DNA from: Castor canadensis | Taxonomy: Eukaryota > Chordata > Mammalia > Rodentia > Castoridae | DNA length: 64,000 nucleotides | Reading direction: 5' to 3' | Assembly (NCBI RefSeq): GCF_047511655.1 | Contig: NC_133390.1 | Location: 158,903,583 to 158,967,582 of the forward strand | Shown: piece after piece, positions 35,901 through 47,900 of the stretch | Layout of the letters: each line of letters opens with the position of its first letter | Numbering within the stretch: the stretch's first letter is position 1 | Notes under the pieces: generated by a model | The model's input: the letters and a program-made list of their open reading frames with translations, nothing else | Told to the model about the DNA's origin: nothing | The model's database searches: none | Position numbers and translations under genes: made by a program

Positions 35901-38900
35901 GGTCACCGCTTATGCCTACCTGCTAACTATAAGAGGGACCGGGAACAAGTGCACACGTCCTGCCTTTCAGCAGCAGCCTGGGAGCATCAGCTTGGAGGCC
36001 GAGGCTTGTGGTGCTGGCTCTCCAGACCCGTCTGTCAGCATGGGCTCAGAAGCCCTGCCTAGCCTGCCAACGCATCCTAGACGATCAGCAGAGTCCACCC
36101 AGCTGGTGCTGGCAGCAACACTGGCAATGGCAACTGCCTTTGCCACTGCGGGCCCCTGGGGAAGAAAGGAGCTAGCTTCAGGCCTCAGGCTGGACTGCTC
36201 TTTCCTGCAGCTGCTGTGGGCTGGCAGTCTTTTTCCTCTTCCTCCTTTGCTCCATTCCCTTGCCTGTCTACCCTCCATGCCTCTGTTTGCCATGGGTACC
36301 TAGTCCCAACTCTCACCCACACTCTGAGGTTACATTCCTTTGTCCCAGGTTCACCAGTAAGGGGCTGTTGGGTCTGGAGACCTAAGGCAGATGAGTGAGT
36401 ATCCCATCTGCCCATGGAGAGCACTATCATTCATTCCTGCATCCTGATAAGGAGTTGTAAATTTGCATTTCTGCACCCTGAAGAGGAAATACAGGTTCTG
36501 ATAGATGTGCCACAGGGCTGATGAGCAAAATACTCTCAAGATAGTTTCCCCTCCCCCATAAGGGGCAAACAGACCAGTTCACCTAAGAAAGCCTGTGAAT
36601 CCACGGCCAATGAAAAGAGACTACCTAAGCCTTACCCAAACCCAGAGCTAAAATGGCCATAAAAGCCCCAGCTTTCACCTGAGCAGCGAACTACCAGCTT
36701 CCGGGCTCCGCTGCACTGTTCTAGCTGTAGTCTTTCCTTTCTGTCTAACAATCCTACTTCGGATACCGACTTTGGCTCATCAATCAGGGTCAGCTCTCTG
36801 GCCTGTAAAGGCCAGGACCCTTGACGCCATCCTGCAACACTTCAAACCAGCATGTAACAGGGCTGGCGCCCACCACTGATGGGATTAATGAGATTATTTG
36901 CCAGATTCTAAAGATAGTTTGTAAGTCTCCTTTAGGGAAGCTAACAAAGACCTGCCTGCCTAGCAAATGTGAGGCCACAAGTTTGCTTCCACCTAGTTTG
37001 CTTCAATTATTTGGTCTCTTTATCAGGAACTCATATGTGTAGTAACACCTGTGTCTCAGGGGGAGCTGTCTCTCATTCCTATAACAGGTTGCTATTTTGA
37101 GCTTGTATGCTGCATGTAATATGTCTTTGTGCTCCATATGAAAGACCCTTTCGAGAAGACCATGTGGTCACAGGAAATGCTACCACCATTATGAAGTTAC
37201 TATGTGTCCAGAGCCATTTTGCCACTCCCTAGAGATAAAAACTCAGCGGGTGATGTCATCTTGCCATACTCTAGGAAAATAATAAATTGTGCTTAAAATT
37301 CTCTACATTAATATTATTTTTATACATGTTGTTTTCAATATGTTAATCTGTTAAGGATTGAACAAAGAATAGAACACTGTGTTAAAGAGCTGCTATAAAC
37401 TACTTAAGAATCTAGCTGGCTAACCTACTAAAATTAATCAGAAGAAATGATTTGTTTAAAAGTCACTCTGAATTAATGTGATTGTTTTGTGTGTCATTGT
37501 GTGTGTTTTCTGTGTGTCTTTGTGTCCTACCAATTATAGCCACTTAATTTTTACTTTTTTTGGGTTCATACATGTGTGCTTAAATTGACATTTTTTGGCA
37601 TGCCTACATCAAAACATCTATGTGTGTATTTATATGTCTTTAGGATGATTCTTTTTTTTTTTTTTTCATTTTTCTTTTATTATTCGTATGTGCATACAAG
37701 GCTTGGTTCATTTCTCCCCCCTGCCCCCACCTTTAGGATGATTCTTAAACTACTTTTATAAAGTTAATGTATAAAACTGTTATTTGAAAAGTCATCCAAA
37801 GTTCTAATCCCAACAAGGCCTAACTATCCTCTTGCTTTAGGACTAAAAGAAAATTTATGGACAATAATCTCAATCTGTTTCATTATAGCATGAGTTTAAT
37901 TTACATTTAATTCTTTTATAATTCAGTTTATTGACTCATGTATTCCTGTAGATTGCAATTATTAAAGAGACAGTTTAATTTATTTTTCTTCCTGAGTCTT
38001 TTAAGGCATAAGATTGCTAAGAATTCTATAAAAACAGTGTTAACTAAATTCAGGTTTTTACAAAGGCTGTTTCAAGATACAAATTAAGGTCTTAAAGCTT
38101 ATAAGTTTATATATGTGTGATTGGGTTGGCTATAGTTTAAAGTTTGCCTAGAGAGTTTTCTGAGGTCAAATTTAAGGTATTAATGTGTATTTAAAAAATG
38201 TGTTTCTGTTTTACCAAAACAACTGCCAGGAATTTTTGGTGCTATTGATTGATACAAAATTTTATTAAAAGCAAACAAAAGTTCACCCTCCAGATAGGAT
38301 AATAAAACCTTAAGTTTTTACTGGGTCTACTAAAAGATAATCTATCCTAAAATATTAAATTATGTGCGTCATTAACTCTCAACGATTGAGCCTGTTATTT
38401 TTGGGCTCCAGGGGCTGCATGCAGGCCAATAACAATCCTGCTGTGTGTCCCAAGCCATTCTGTTAACCTCAGCAGTCTAGGATGTGATTCCTTATTAATG
38501 TCCAGCCATGACTCTCAGTCACTGTGTTTCCTAGCTTTACACTCACTCCTTTACCTCTTTCTGTACCTAATCATTTGAGACATTAGTCTTGTTGGTTTAA
38601 AATGTACATGTTCCCCCATTCTTCTCAGTTTACAAGATGACTACAACCCCATGGCCTGATGTGCACACATGCTGCTGGCTTTTCCTCCACAGCCAAAATC
38701 CTGAGCTTCCGGTCCACATCTTTTCACTGCAGCAAGTGAAGGACACAGATCTTAGGAAAACTGACCATGGGCTATGGGTTTGTTTCAGCCTTGGTACAAT
38801 TTGGATTTAGAAGTCAATTCTGTATTGGTTACAAAAATTCATATTAAAATGTTTCTTTTTAACACTCAACAGATTGTCTTCCTTTAGACTGTTATCTTTT

Positions 38901-41900
38901 CATTTTACAGGTTGTTTTTGGTTATCAGCCTCTACCCAGTGTATGATAGTTGTGATGTTTTAATGATTGTGTTGGCATTCAGGATCAGCATTCCATTTCT
39001 TATGCAGGGGCATAAGAGACTGCCTCTTTAGAGCAGTAGGAAGTTGGGATACCCCGCCACTTATTTCACAGAGACATCTGCTGAGGGGTCTGTAAGGCAA
39101 GCCAGGTCTAGAGGACCTACAAATGAGACTTCCAGGATACCTTGAGGATCTCAAAGGGCAATCTTCCTCCTGCCCTTTCTCTCTCTTTCTCTACCAGCCA
39201 GCACAGGGAATTCCATTCAGGAGCCCTCGTGCGGGGGTGGAGGGATGACCCTTAGGAGAATGATTCTCTTAAAGGGTAGATTTTCCCCCTTCCTTTTTCC
39301 TCTCTCTTTTTCCACCAGCCAGCATAGGGGAAGCCAACATATTCACTTGGCTGGATCCTTAAATAATGGGAGTGCTTTAATCCTGAACCCCTTCCCCCCC
39401 CCCAAAAAAAATGACTAGTTCTCTTTATAGCCCATTTAAAAGAATTTACTGTTCTTTGTATCCTGCCTAAATTAGTCTCTTGCCAGATGCAAAAAATCCT
39501 AAGGTATTTTTCTGGTAACACTGAGAAAGCTAAATTTAAATTAAGTAAAAATTCTTTTAAATGGTTTGAATATTGCTAGTGCCTTGTATGTGTATCTAAA
39601 TGTTGTAAATCATTTGTAGAGTTAAAAGTGTACACATATAAACAGCCATAGTTCTTTTATCTAAGGTACAGTCTATTTAGTAAGGTCTTTGACATTTCTG
39701 CTCTTCATGACAAATGCTAAAAGCTCTGCCATTTAGGCCTAACATGTTTGTCAGATAAACATTGGTTTATCTGACATTGGCTAGATAAACATTGTTTTAT
39801 GTATACGATATGCAATTGAGCATTAAAACAGGGACTAATTGAAATTACTGACACTGCCTTCATCTAACCATTGGAAAATTTAGGGTTTTTAATTTTTTGT
39901 ACTGTTCTGACAGTACTCACAACCACTAACTTATTACTTTACCTAACCAAAATTCAAGGTTTAAACTGTGATGCTGCTATTGGGTTCTTTATGTTAGGTG
40001 TCTTTATGTTCCTCTAGTACATAAACCCTCTAAAACAGTTATAAAAAGACACTATACTAAGCTGGTGTCTTAGTCTCTTTTCCAAATCATAGTAAGAGGT
40101 TTAATAATAGTATATACAATTAAACTATTATGTTAATTGCTAAACTTTAAGTTTTGTCATTACAGTTCTAATCCCAGTGGGACATTTACAGACAAACCCT
40201 TGGAAAATGACTCTGGCAACCAGAACAGACATTCTTAAGTACTGGGGTTGTTTTGTATTTTCCCTGTAAAACTTTATAACTGTTGTCTCTGGACACTTTA
40301 TAGCAATTTAATGGTGTTGATACATCCCCGATGGGACAGACAATTAGATTTAATTAAGCCCAGCTTAAAACCCAACTAACAGATCTCTTTATTGCTTAGT
40401 TTGGCCGCACTGGCATGTAGTTCTGATCTGTTTGATGTGTGTTACTCCCCCTCTGCTGTGGGACAAATCTGACTTTCTGGACTTTCCGGAAGAAGCTACT
40501 CCTGGCTCCAGGGGACAAATCTATCAAATTGGGAGCTTCTTCAGAGATGACTCTTAGGAGAACAGTTTAAGTGGACATGACTCCTGAGTGGTCAGCATCT
40601 CCCAACTTCTTAAAGGAACAAGTGATATTCAGCCATGTGAGACAGTTCAAAAGGACTACACAAGTGAGGGGACTTCTCTAGATCTAAATGGAGTCAATTA
40701 TGCCAGATATCTAAAAGTAACCAAAGCCAAGAGATTTTAAAAAGGCATCTTACACTTGTGCTCTAATATTTAAGTCTTCTAGGCTTCTGGCAAAAGGCAA
40801 ACTCATGTCTTTGGCCAAGGCCTTCTGTTTAAGCAAAGGCAATGTAACTTTCAATGGTAGCTAACTTCTGTGTAGGGACACGTGAGTTGTCTTTCTGCAC
40901 AGAACTGACTCATTGATGTTTACCCTCTAACTGGACTGGCACCTGCCCCTGGGTACACCTGGTCCCTAATGTAGATACTACCCTAAACAATCAGCCATTA
41001 ACTACCCACTACAGTAGTAGTCCAAACAGAAGGCCATCTAAGAGTTAAAAACAGCTACAGGTATAAATATCTAGAGGCAAAATAACCATAAGACTGCCAC
41101 TTTTCAAAATGAAAGGTTAGATTCTTTATCCTTTCTGCTACACCCGGCAGGGTCCCTTCTGATGCTCCTATCAATGTTCATGTTCAGGTCATGCCTTCTA
41201 AACAAGATTTATCTCTTCCAGGATAAAAGCCTTTAGGACCCAAATCATGAGGCAACAGGGCTATCTATCTCTGCAGATGAATGAGATCTCTAGGAGCAAC
41301 CCAGATCTCCATGAGAAACCTTGACTGTGTTGGATTATAATTCAGACAATTTGTGTCCAAATGACCCCAAGGCAAAGAAGTAGGAGAGACAATTTCCCCT
41401 TGTAGGTAGGGTTTGCTGCCCCTTGTCAGCTTGAAGCAGATTCAGAAAGAAAAGAGAATTCCAGACCCTCAGCAACCTCAAAAAGATTTTTTTCACGATC
41501 TTGTCTCTCAGCGGGAATTTGAGGAAGGCTAAGATTAGGGAAAGTTTGGGACTCAGAAAAATATTACACTTCAAATTGGCTGCTCTGGCTCAGGGACTGC
41601 TTCTTACCTGGCTGGGAACTACTCATTCCCTTCCCAAGGGCAAAAAAACCTCAGAAGTGCTTAAAACTGGAGGAAAAACACAAATTAGACGGCTGGGGAA
41701 ATGTAGGGTGTAATTTATTTAGTAATCGAGGGGCTGATGTTTTCAGACCCATAGGGACAGAAAATGAAGCATGGATTTGGACCTCTGATGCCCAGGAACA
41801 ACTTGGAGCTTTAGTCAGACAATGAATGAGAGTTTTTCCACCCTCAGAGAGAAAGGACAAGGACATATTGAGGCAGGCTAGGATTAGGGAAAGTTTGGGA

Positions 41901-44900
41901 CTTATAAAAAATATATATATGATGTAGGTTGCCCACACCTGGTTCAGGGACAGCCCAAACCACCCTTACTTGGCTCAGGGGGCACCCATGCCTCTCCCAC
42001 TCATTGATTATTGGATGGGAATCACCTGGTTCCTCCCTTCCCCTAGAATAGCATAAGTTTTACAAGCACTTGGAAAAGAGAAGCACATCATCCTCTAGGC
42101 CTCCAGATTCCACCTGAGCCCCATCATGCTCCCTTTTGTATTTCTCTTTCCTAACTTTAAATAAACTCCATTTATACCACGTGTCCTGTGAGGGATTCTT
42201 TCCCACAGGACACAGAATTTGGAAGTCTGATCACAGACTGAACCGGTTCCATTAACAATGCCAAAAACAAACAAACAAACAAATTAAAAAAACCCTAACA
42301 GACTTGGAACTACTTTTTCTAGCCACATCAAATCACTAACATAAAGTCATGACCCTAGGAAAGGACAAGCTGTTCATGGAGCATGACCTAAAGCCAGACT
42401 GCTGGGTGGCCTTGGGTAAGTTAGTTGACCTCTCTGTGCTTCAGTATCCATCCTCATCTGAAAAATGGTGATAATGACAATAGCACCTCCTAATTGGCAA
42501 AGATGGAAGGAACTGACATATATGAGGTGCTCAGAACAATGCTTGGCACATGTAAGCAACATATGTTAAATAGGAGTAAAAAAGTCTGAATTCTTCTGCT
42601 AATGCTTGCCTATCATTTGTTTTCCATGCTTTTAAGTATTTTACAAATTAAAAAAGTTTTGGTGGTACTGAGGGGTTCTGAACTCAGGGGACCCACACTT
42701 GGTAGGCAAGCACTCTACCACTTGAGTTACACTCCCAGACCTCTTTGCTTTTATCTTATTTTATTGCAGTACGAAGGCTTGAACTCAGGGCATACACCTT
42801 GAGCCACTCCACCAGCGTGGGGTGGGGTGGGGGGGGTGCCCCTTTTTTTCTTTTGTGTTGGGTTTTTCGAGATAGGGTCTTGTGAACTATTTGCCTGGGC
42901 TGGCTTCGAACCACGATCCTCCTGATCTCTGCCTCCTGAGTCACCAGGATTACAGACATACAGCACGGCACCAGCCTTAGGTTTTTTTGTTTGTTTGTTT
43001 TTAAGATATTCTTGCACTTTTTGCCTGGGGCCAGCCTTGGGCCATGTTCCTCCTACCTATGCCTCCCTAGGAGCTGAGATTACAGGCATGTACCACCACA
43101 CCCAGACTCAATTTAAAAATTTTAACTGTTACACAAAAACATAAAGAATGTACCTATTAATTGGGTACTATGTGATGTTTCAGTGCATATACACATTGTT
43201 TAATACTTAAATCAGATTAAACATGCCTACCTCTTTAAACATTTAACATTTCTTTATAATGAAAACATTCAAAATCCTTTTTTTTTTTTTTTAAAGCTTT
43301 TTGAGAAATACAGTACATAACTATCTATAGTTACCCTACTGGGTAACAGCAAGTGGGAGCTTCTTACTCCTATCTAACTACAACTTATTATTCAGGTTTT
43401 CTTTTCAACCTGCATGCTGGCAACTAAAACGGCAATCAGAAAATACTAAGGACAATTTTACAGGAAACATCTAAGTGAGAAAATTCTGTCTATTCACATA
43501 TATCTTCCTGCACCTTGGGGGAAAAACAGAATTACTCTAAGTTCACATTGGAGTCCCTTGGCTAGCTTCCAGAACCATGTAAGAGTCCAGTGATTTGTGG
43601 AGACTAGGGAACTGGCACACAGTACCCTGCCTCTGCTGCAGACTTGCTCAAGACTTGGTGAGCCTCAGAGTCCACATCCCCTGGGCATGGCCTCTAGGGA
43701 GGCCTCCAGGAGAGGATGGCTATGGAAGGAGCAGGTGCAGTGTGGCCACATAATTTCTTCAGCAATGAGTATCTGTGAAGAGGGAGACACAGACAGCTTG
43801 GATTTGTTCCCAAGTCACTGCCAGTATTTGTGCCTGAGTTGCACAGCCTGAGAAACAACCTGGGATAAGTATTTGCATGAAACAATCTTCAAAGCAATGA
43901 CCAGAGCTCAGCAACAAGATAATTTCCAAGGATGAGGATGGAAAAACTAGCTCCAATGGCCTGCCCTTCCCTCCAAATCTCTTCAGCTCTGCAATATTGA
44001 TGAAAGTCTCCCTATGTGTGTGCTGCACATACTTTCTGGGGTATACTCACTTAAAACAAACAACTGTGAGCTACAATTCACATTACCATACAATTCACCC
44101 ATTTAGCCACAGTTCAGTGGTTTTTAAGGATAGTCAAAGCTGCGCAGTCATGATCACAACCAATTTTAGAATATCTTCAACCCCTAAAAAGAAACCTGGT
44201 ACACATCAGCATTACTCCCTATTGCCCACCAAATCCCTAGCCCTAGGAAACCAATTACTTTCTGCCTTTATGGAAGTGAATATTCAGGATACTTCATATA
44301 AATGAGCTCACAAATATGTGCTCCTTTATCAATCACTGCATCTTCTACTTAGCACCATGGTTATTTATGTTGCAGCAACTACCAGTAATTCATATTTTTA
44401 CTGCTGAAAAAGTACTCTATTATATGAATATATCACATTCTATTTATCCATCAACTGGTAGAGGATTTTGTTTTGGGCTATTATGAATATGCTGCAGTGA
44501 ACATGCATGTAAGTTTTTGTGTAAACATGTCTTTATTTCTCTTGGGTATATATCTAGGAGTAGAATTTCTGGGCTATATGGTAACTATACGTTTAATCTT
44601 TTGAGGACCAGATTACTTTTCTAAAGTGGCTGCACCATTTTATATGCCTATCAACAGTAAGACTACGTGGACATGGTGGTACAAACCTGTAATTTCAGCT
44701 ACTCAAGAGGCTGAGGCAGGAAGATCCCAAATTTAAGGCTAGCCTGGGCAGCATAGTAAGAACTCATCAAAGGATGGAAAGTGGGGGAAGGAGAAGAAAG
44801 GGAGAGAGGAAGGAAGGGTAAATGAGGGCTTCCATTTCTCCACATCCTGGAGATGTCTTATTATCTGTCTTGTCAATGATAACCATCCTACTAACTGTGA

Positions 44901-47900
44901 AGTAGCAGTATTTCACTACAGTGTTTTTTCGTTTTTTGTTTGCATGGTACTGGGTTCTGAATTCTGCTCTACCATTTGAGCCATTCCACCAGCCCTCACT
45001 ATAGTTTTAATTTGCATTTTCCTGAAGGCTAAGGATATTGAGCAGCTTTTCATGTCTTACTTGCCATTTGTGTATCCTCTTTGGAGAAATGTCTATTTGG
45101 ATCCCTTGTTTATGTTCTGAAACGGGTTGTCTATTTTTTTTCCCTTGGCTGCACTAGGATTTGAACTCAGGTCCTCACACTTGCTAGGCAGGCACTCATG
45201 CTAACCTGAGCCACTCTGCCAGCTCCATGGGTTGTCTTTTTATAATTGATCTAAGGAGTTTCTTGTACATTCTAGATTCAAGTCTCTTATTAGATACATG
45301 ACTTACAAAAATGTTCTCCCATTCTGTGGTTTGTCTTTTCACTTTCTTCATTGTGGTCTTTGAAGAACAAAAGGTTTTAATTTTAATGAAGTCCAATTTG
45401 TCTATTATTAACTTGGTTGCTTGGGCTTTAGATGTTTATGAAACCACTTCCAAACCAACATCATGAAGATTTGTCCTTAGGTCTTCTTCTACAGATTTGT
45501 ATGTTTAGCTCCTATATTTAGGTTTGTGATCCTTTTAAGTTTTGTATATGATGTGAGGTACAGAATACAACTTCATCCTTTTGCACTGATATCTAACAGT
45601 CCCAGCACTACATGCCGAAAAGACCACTGCTTCCCTCATTGGTCTTAGCACACATGTTGAAAATCAATTCATCATATATGTGAGGGTTTATTTCTGAACT
45701 CTTAATAATATTCCATTGATTTGTGTATGTCTTTTATCCTAGTAGCAGTCTTGATTATTGCAGGTTTACAGTAATTTTTCAAGTCAGCAAGTGTGAGTCC
45801 TTTAGTTGTTGTTTTTAACTGTAGTCTGACAGTGCATGCCAGGCTGACCCATGATCCTCCTGCCTCAGTCTCCTGAGTGCTGAGATTAAAGGTGTGTACC
45901 ACCATACCAAGCTGTGAGTCCACTTACTTTGTTTTGGCTAGCCTGGGTTTCTTGTGTTTCCATATGAATTTTAGGATTGACTTGTCAGTTTCTACAGAGA
46001 AACAACTGGGATTTTTAATAGCATCTGCACTATATTTGTAGATTGAATCTGCAGAACAAAATGGGGATCTTAACATTATTAAATCTTCCAATTTAAGGAC
46101 ATGGGATGCCTTCATATTTATTTAGGTCTTCTTTAATTTCTTTCAATGATATTTTATAATTTTCAGAGGGTATGTTTTGTACTTCATTAGATTTATTCTT
46201 AACTTTTTTTTTAAGAAAATTGCCAATTTATTATTCGATTTGGAAAACAAACACACAGTAAGTTCTCTACACTATTTATACTTGAGACAGAATAAATTAA
46301 CTACCCTTTCATGGACATGAGATTTACTGCCCAACTTAATGACAAAGAAAGATTTTTAAAGCAATATATTTTTATAAATAAACATTTTTTAAAATATGAA
46401 ATAGTTTTTGTACATAGAAAAAGCACAGGAAATAAGAAAATGATCTAACAATACCTATTACACTTGACAAAGATTAGAAAGCTGTTAACATTTTGCTATA
46501 TTTGCAAAAAAGGGAAAGAAACATATTTAACCTCAATTCAATCCTCCCCTCTTTCAAAGGTATAACATACATATTGTGAGTTTAAAAAATTACCACAATG
46601 GGCTGCCAAAGTGACTCAAGTGGTAAGAGCACATGCCTAGCAAGCATGAAGCCCTGAGTTCAAACCTCAGTCCCCCCCCACCCCAAATACCACAATGATA
46701 TCGAAGTGGGCATATTCCTTTGCTAGATTCTTTTTTCAGTCTCTGTTTCCTTTGGAGCATTCATCTCTGGTGATGTATTTTGATTTAGCTTATTGTTTTA
46801 AATGACAATATGGTGCCATTTAAACTCCATTATTAGTGGATTCCAAGATGCCAACTAGAGGGAAGAAGCAGAAAGCATGCTCCCTAAAGTAAAATCTTGG
46901 AGAGATGCTGGAAATACACCTTGTAGGAAAAACCACCAAGAAGAGGCAAAACTCCAACTCCCCCCCCCCCCCCCGTGCATAACACCCCCACCCCATGTTA
47001 AATGGAGAAACCAGGAGGGCTCCTGCGCCTCCAGACGCCAGCTCCCAGACTGCTTGGGAAGACACAGACCACCAGGTGAGCTAAGCGACACACGGTACTC
47101 CCACAGACAGCCCTGGGTCAGATCAGCATAGCCCCCTGGACAGACTGACCCCCTCCCAGGGGGGAAAAAAAAGAGAAAAAACCAAACTGAATAATAAACA
47201 AACAGCTGAATTAAATAAAAAAAAAAAAGACATAGCAAAGAGGGTGGGCGCCCTGAGCCCCGGGGAGTGGGGGAGGAGCAATCCCTCAGGCAAACTGTAA
47301 ATAAAAAAGCCGACCAGAGACAGGCCAGAGACAGGAACCACAGCACCCGTCCCACAACCTTGGAGAGGGTAAAGCCTGTAACTGTGGCTGTCTTGTGGAA
47401 AGCGCCACTGGAGAGGGGGAGAGGGCCACTCCTCATGCAAAAAAGACGGCAATTGCAAAAGGCAGGTAGGGCTGTATACTGGAGAAAAGAGAAGGGACAT
47501 GCATCCAGGAGAACTCTAAATAAACAAAGCCTGCAGCAGCAGATGGCTGTCAGTAGGAGGCAGGTGAGCCACAGCCTCAGAAAGACATTCAAAGCTGTCT
47601 CCAGACTCCCCCCCTTTTTTTCTCTTCCTTTGATGAGACAACACCGGATGCCGAAGGACTAACCGAACCTGTACTGCATTTGAACTTGGGATATTTTTGT
47701 TTTTGTTGTTTTTGTTTTTCTCCCCTTTGATGAGAAAACGAAAGAACTCCTTCACAGACACCAAGAAGTCTTCAGGACTGGAGCTGAAGGACTAACACCA
47801 AAATTATTAAGACTGAAACTTTATTGCATTTGAACTTGTGGGTTTTTTTGTCTTTTTTTTTTTTTTTCATTATCCTCTCTCTGTCTCTCTAATGCCTGTT

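Larger units (their letters stand above)
34724..41519 (+). mobile_element. Decayed ERV-like internal region between LTR copies
   Basis: 6.8 kb between same-orientation LTR copies. No intact gag, pol or env and no catalytic motif could be read; the longest open stretches (for example 35,875-36,303) lack recognisable domains. It includes a second LTR-like segment and a 77-bp L1 insertion, so it is a nested, heavily mutated block. Calling it one provirus is an inference from the LTR pair. Confidence 0.45.
44300..46200 (-). mobile_element. Ancient L1 fragment, antisense (ORF2 3' region)
   Basis: tatttatccatcaactggta...gggctattatgaatatgctg...ttcttgggtatatatctagg...ttggatcccttgtttatgtt is the reverse complement of ORF2 3' sequence. 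Heavily mutated and interrupted by SINEs. The 3' UTR may extend left to about 44,040. Confidence 0.8.

Noticed and set aside
35875..36303. 142-codon plus-strand frame in the LTR-flanked block
   Set aside because: No recognisable domain, no splice or promoter context, and a locally GC-rich composition that favours open frames.
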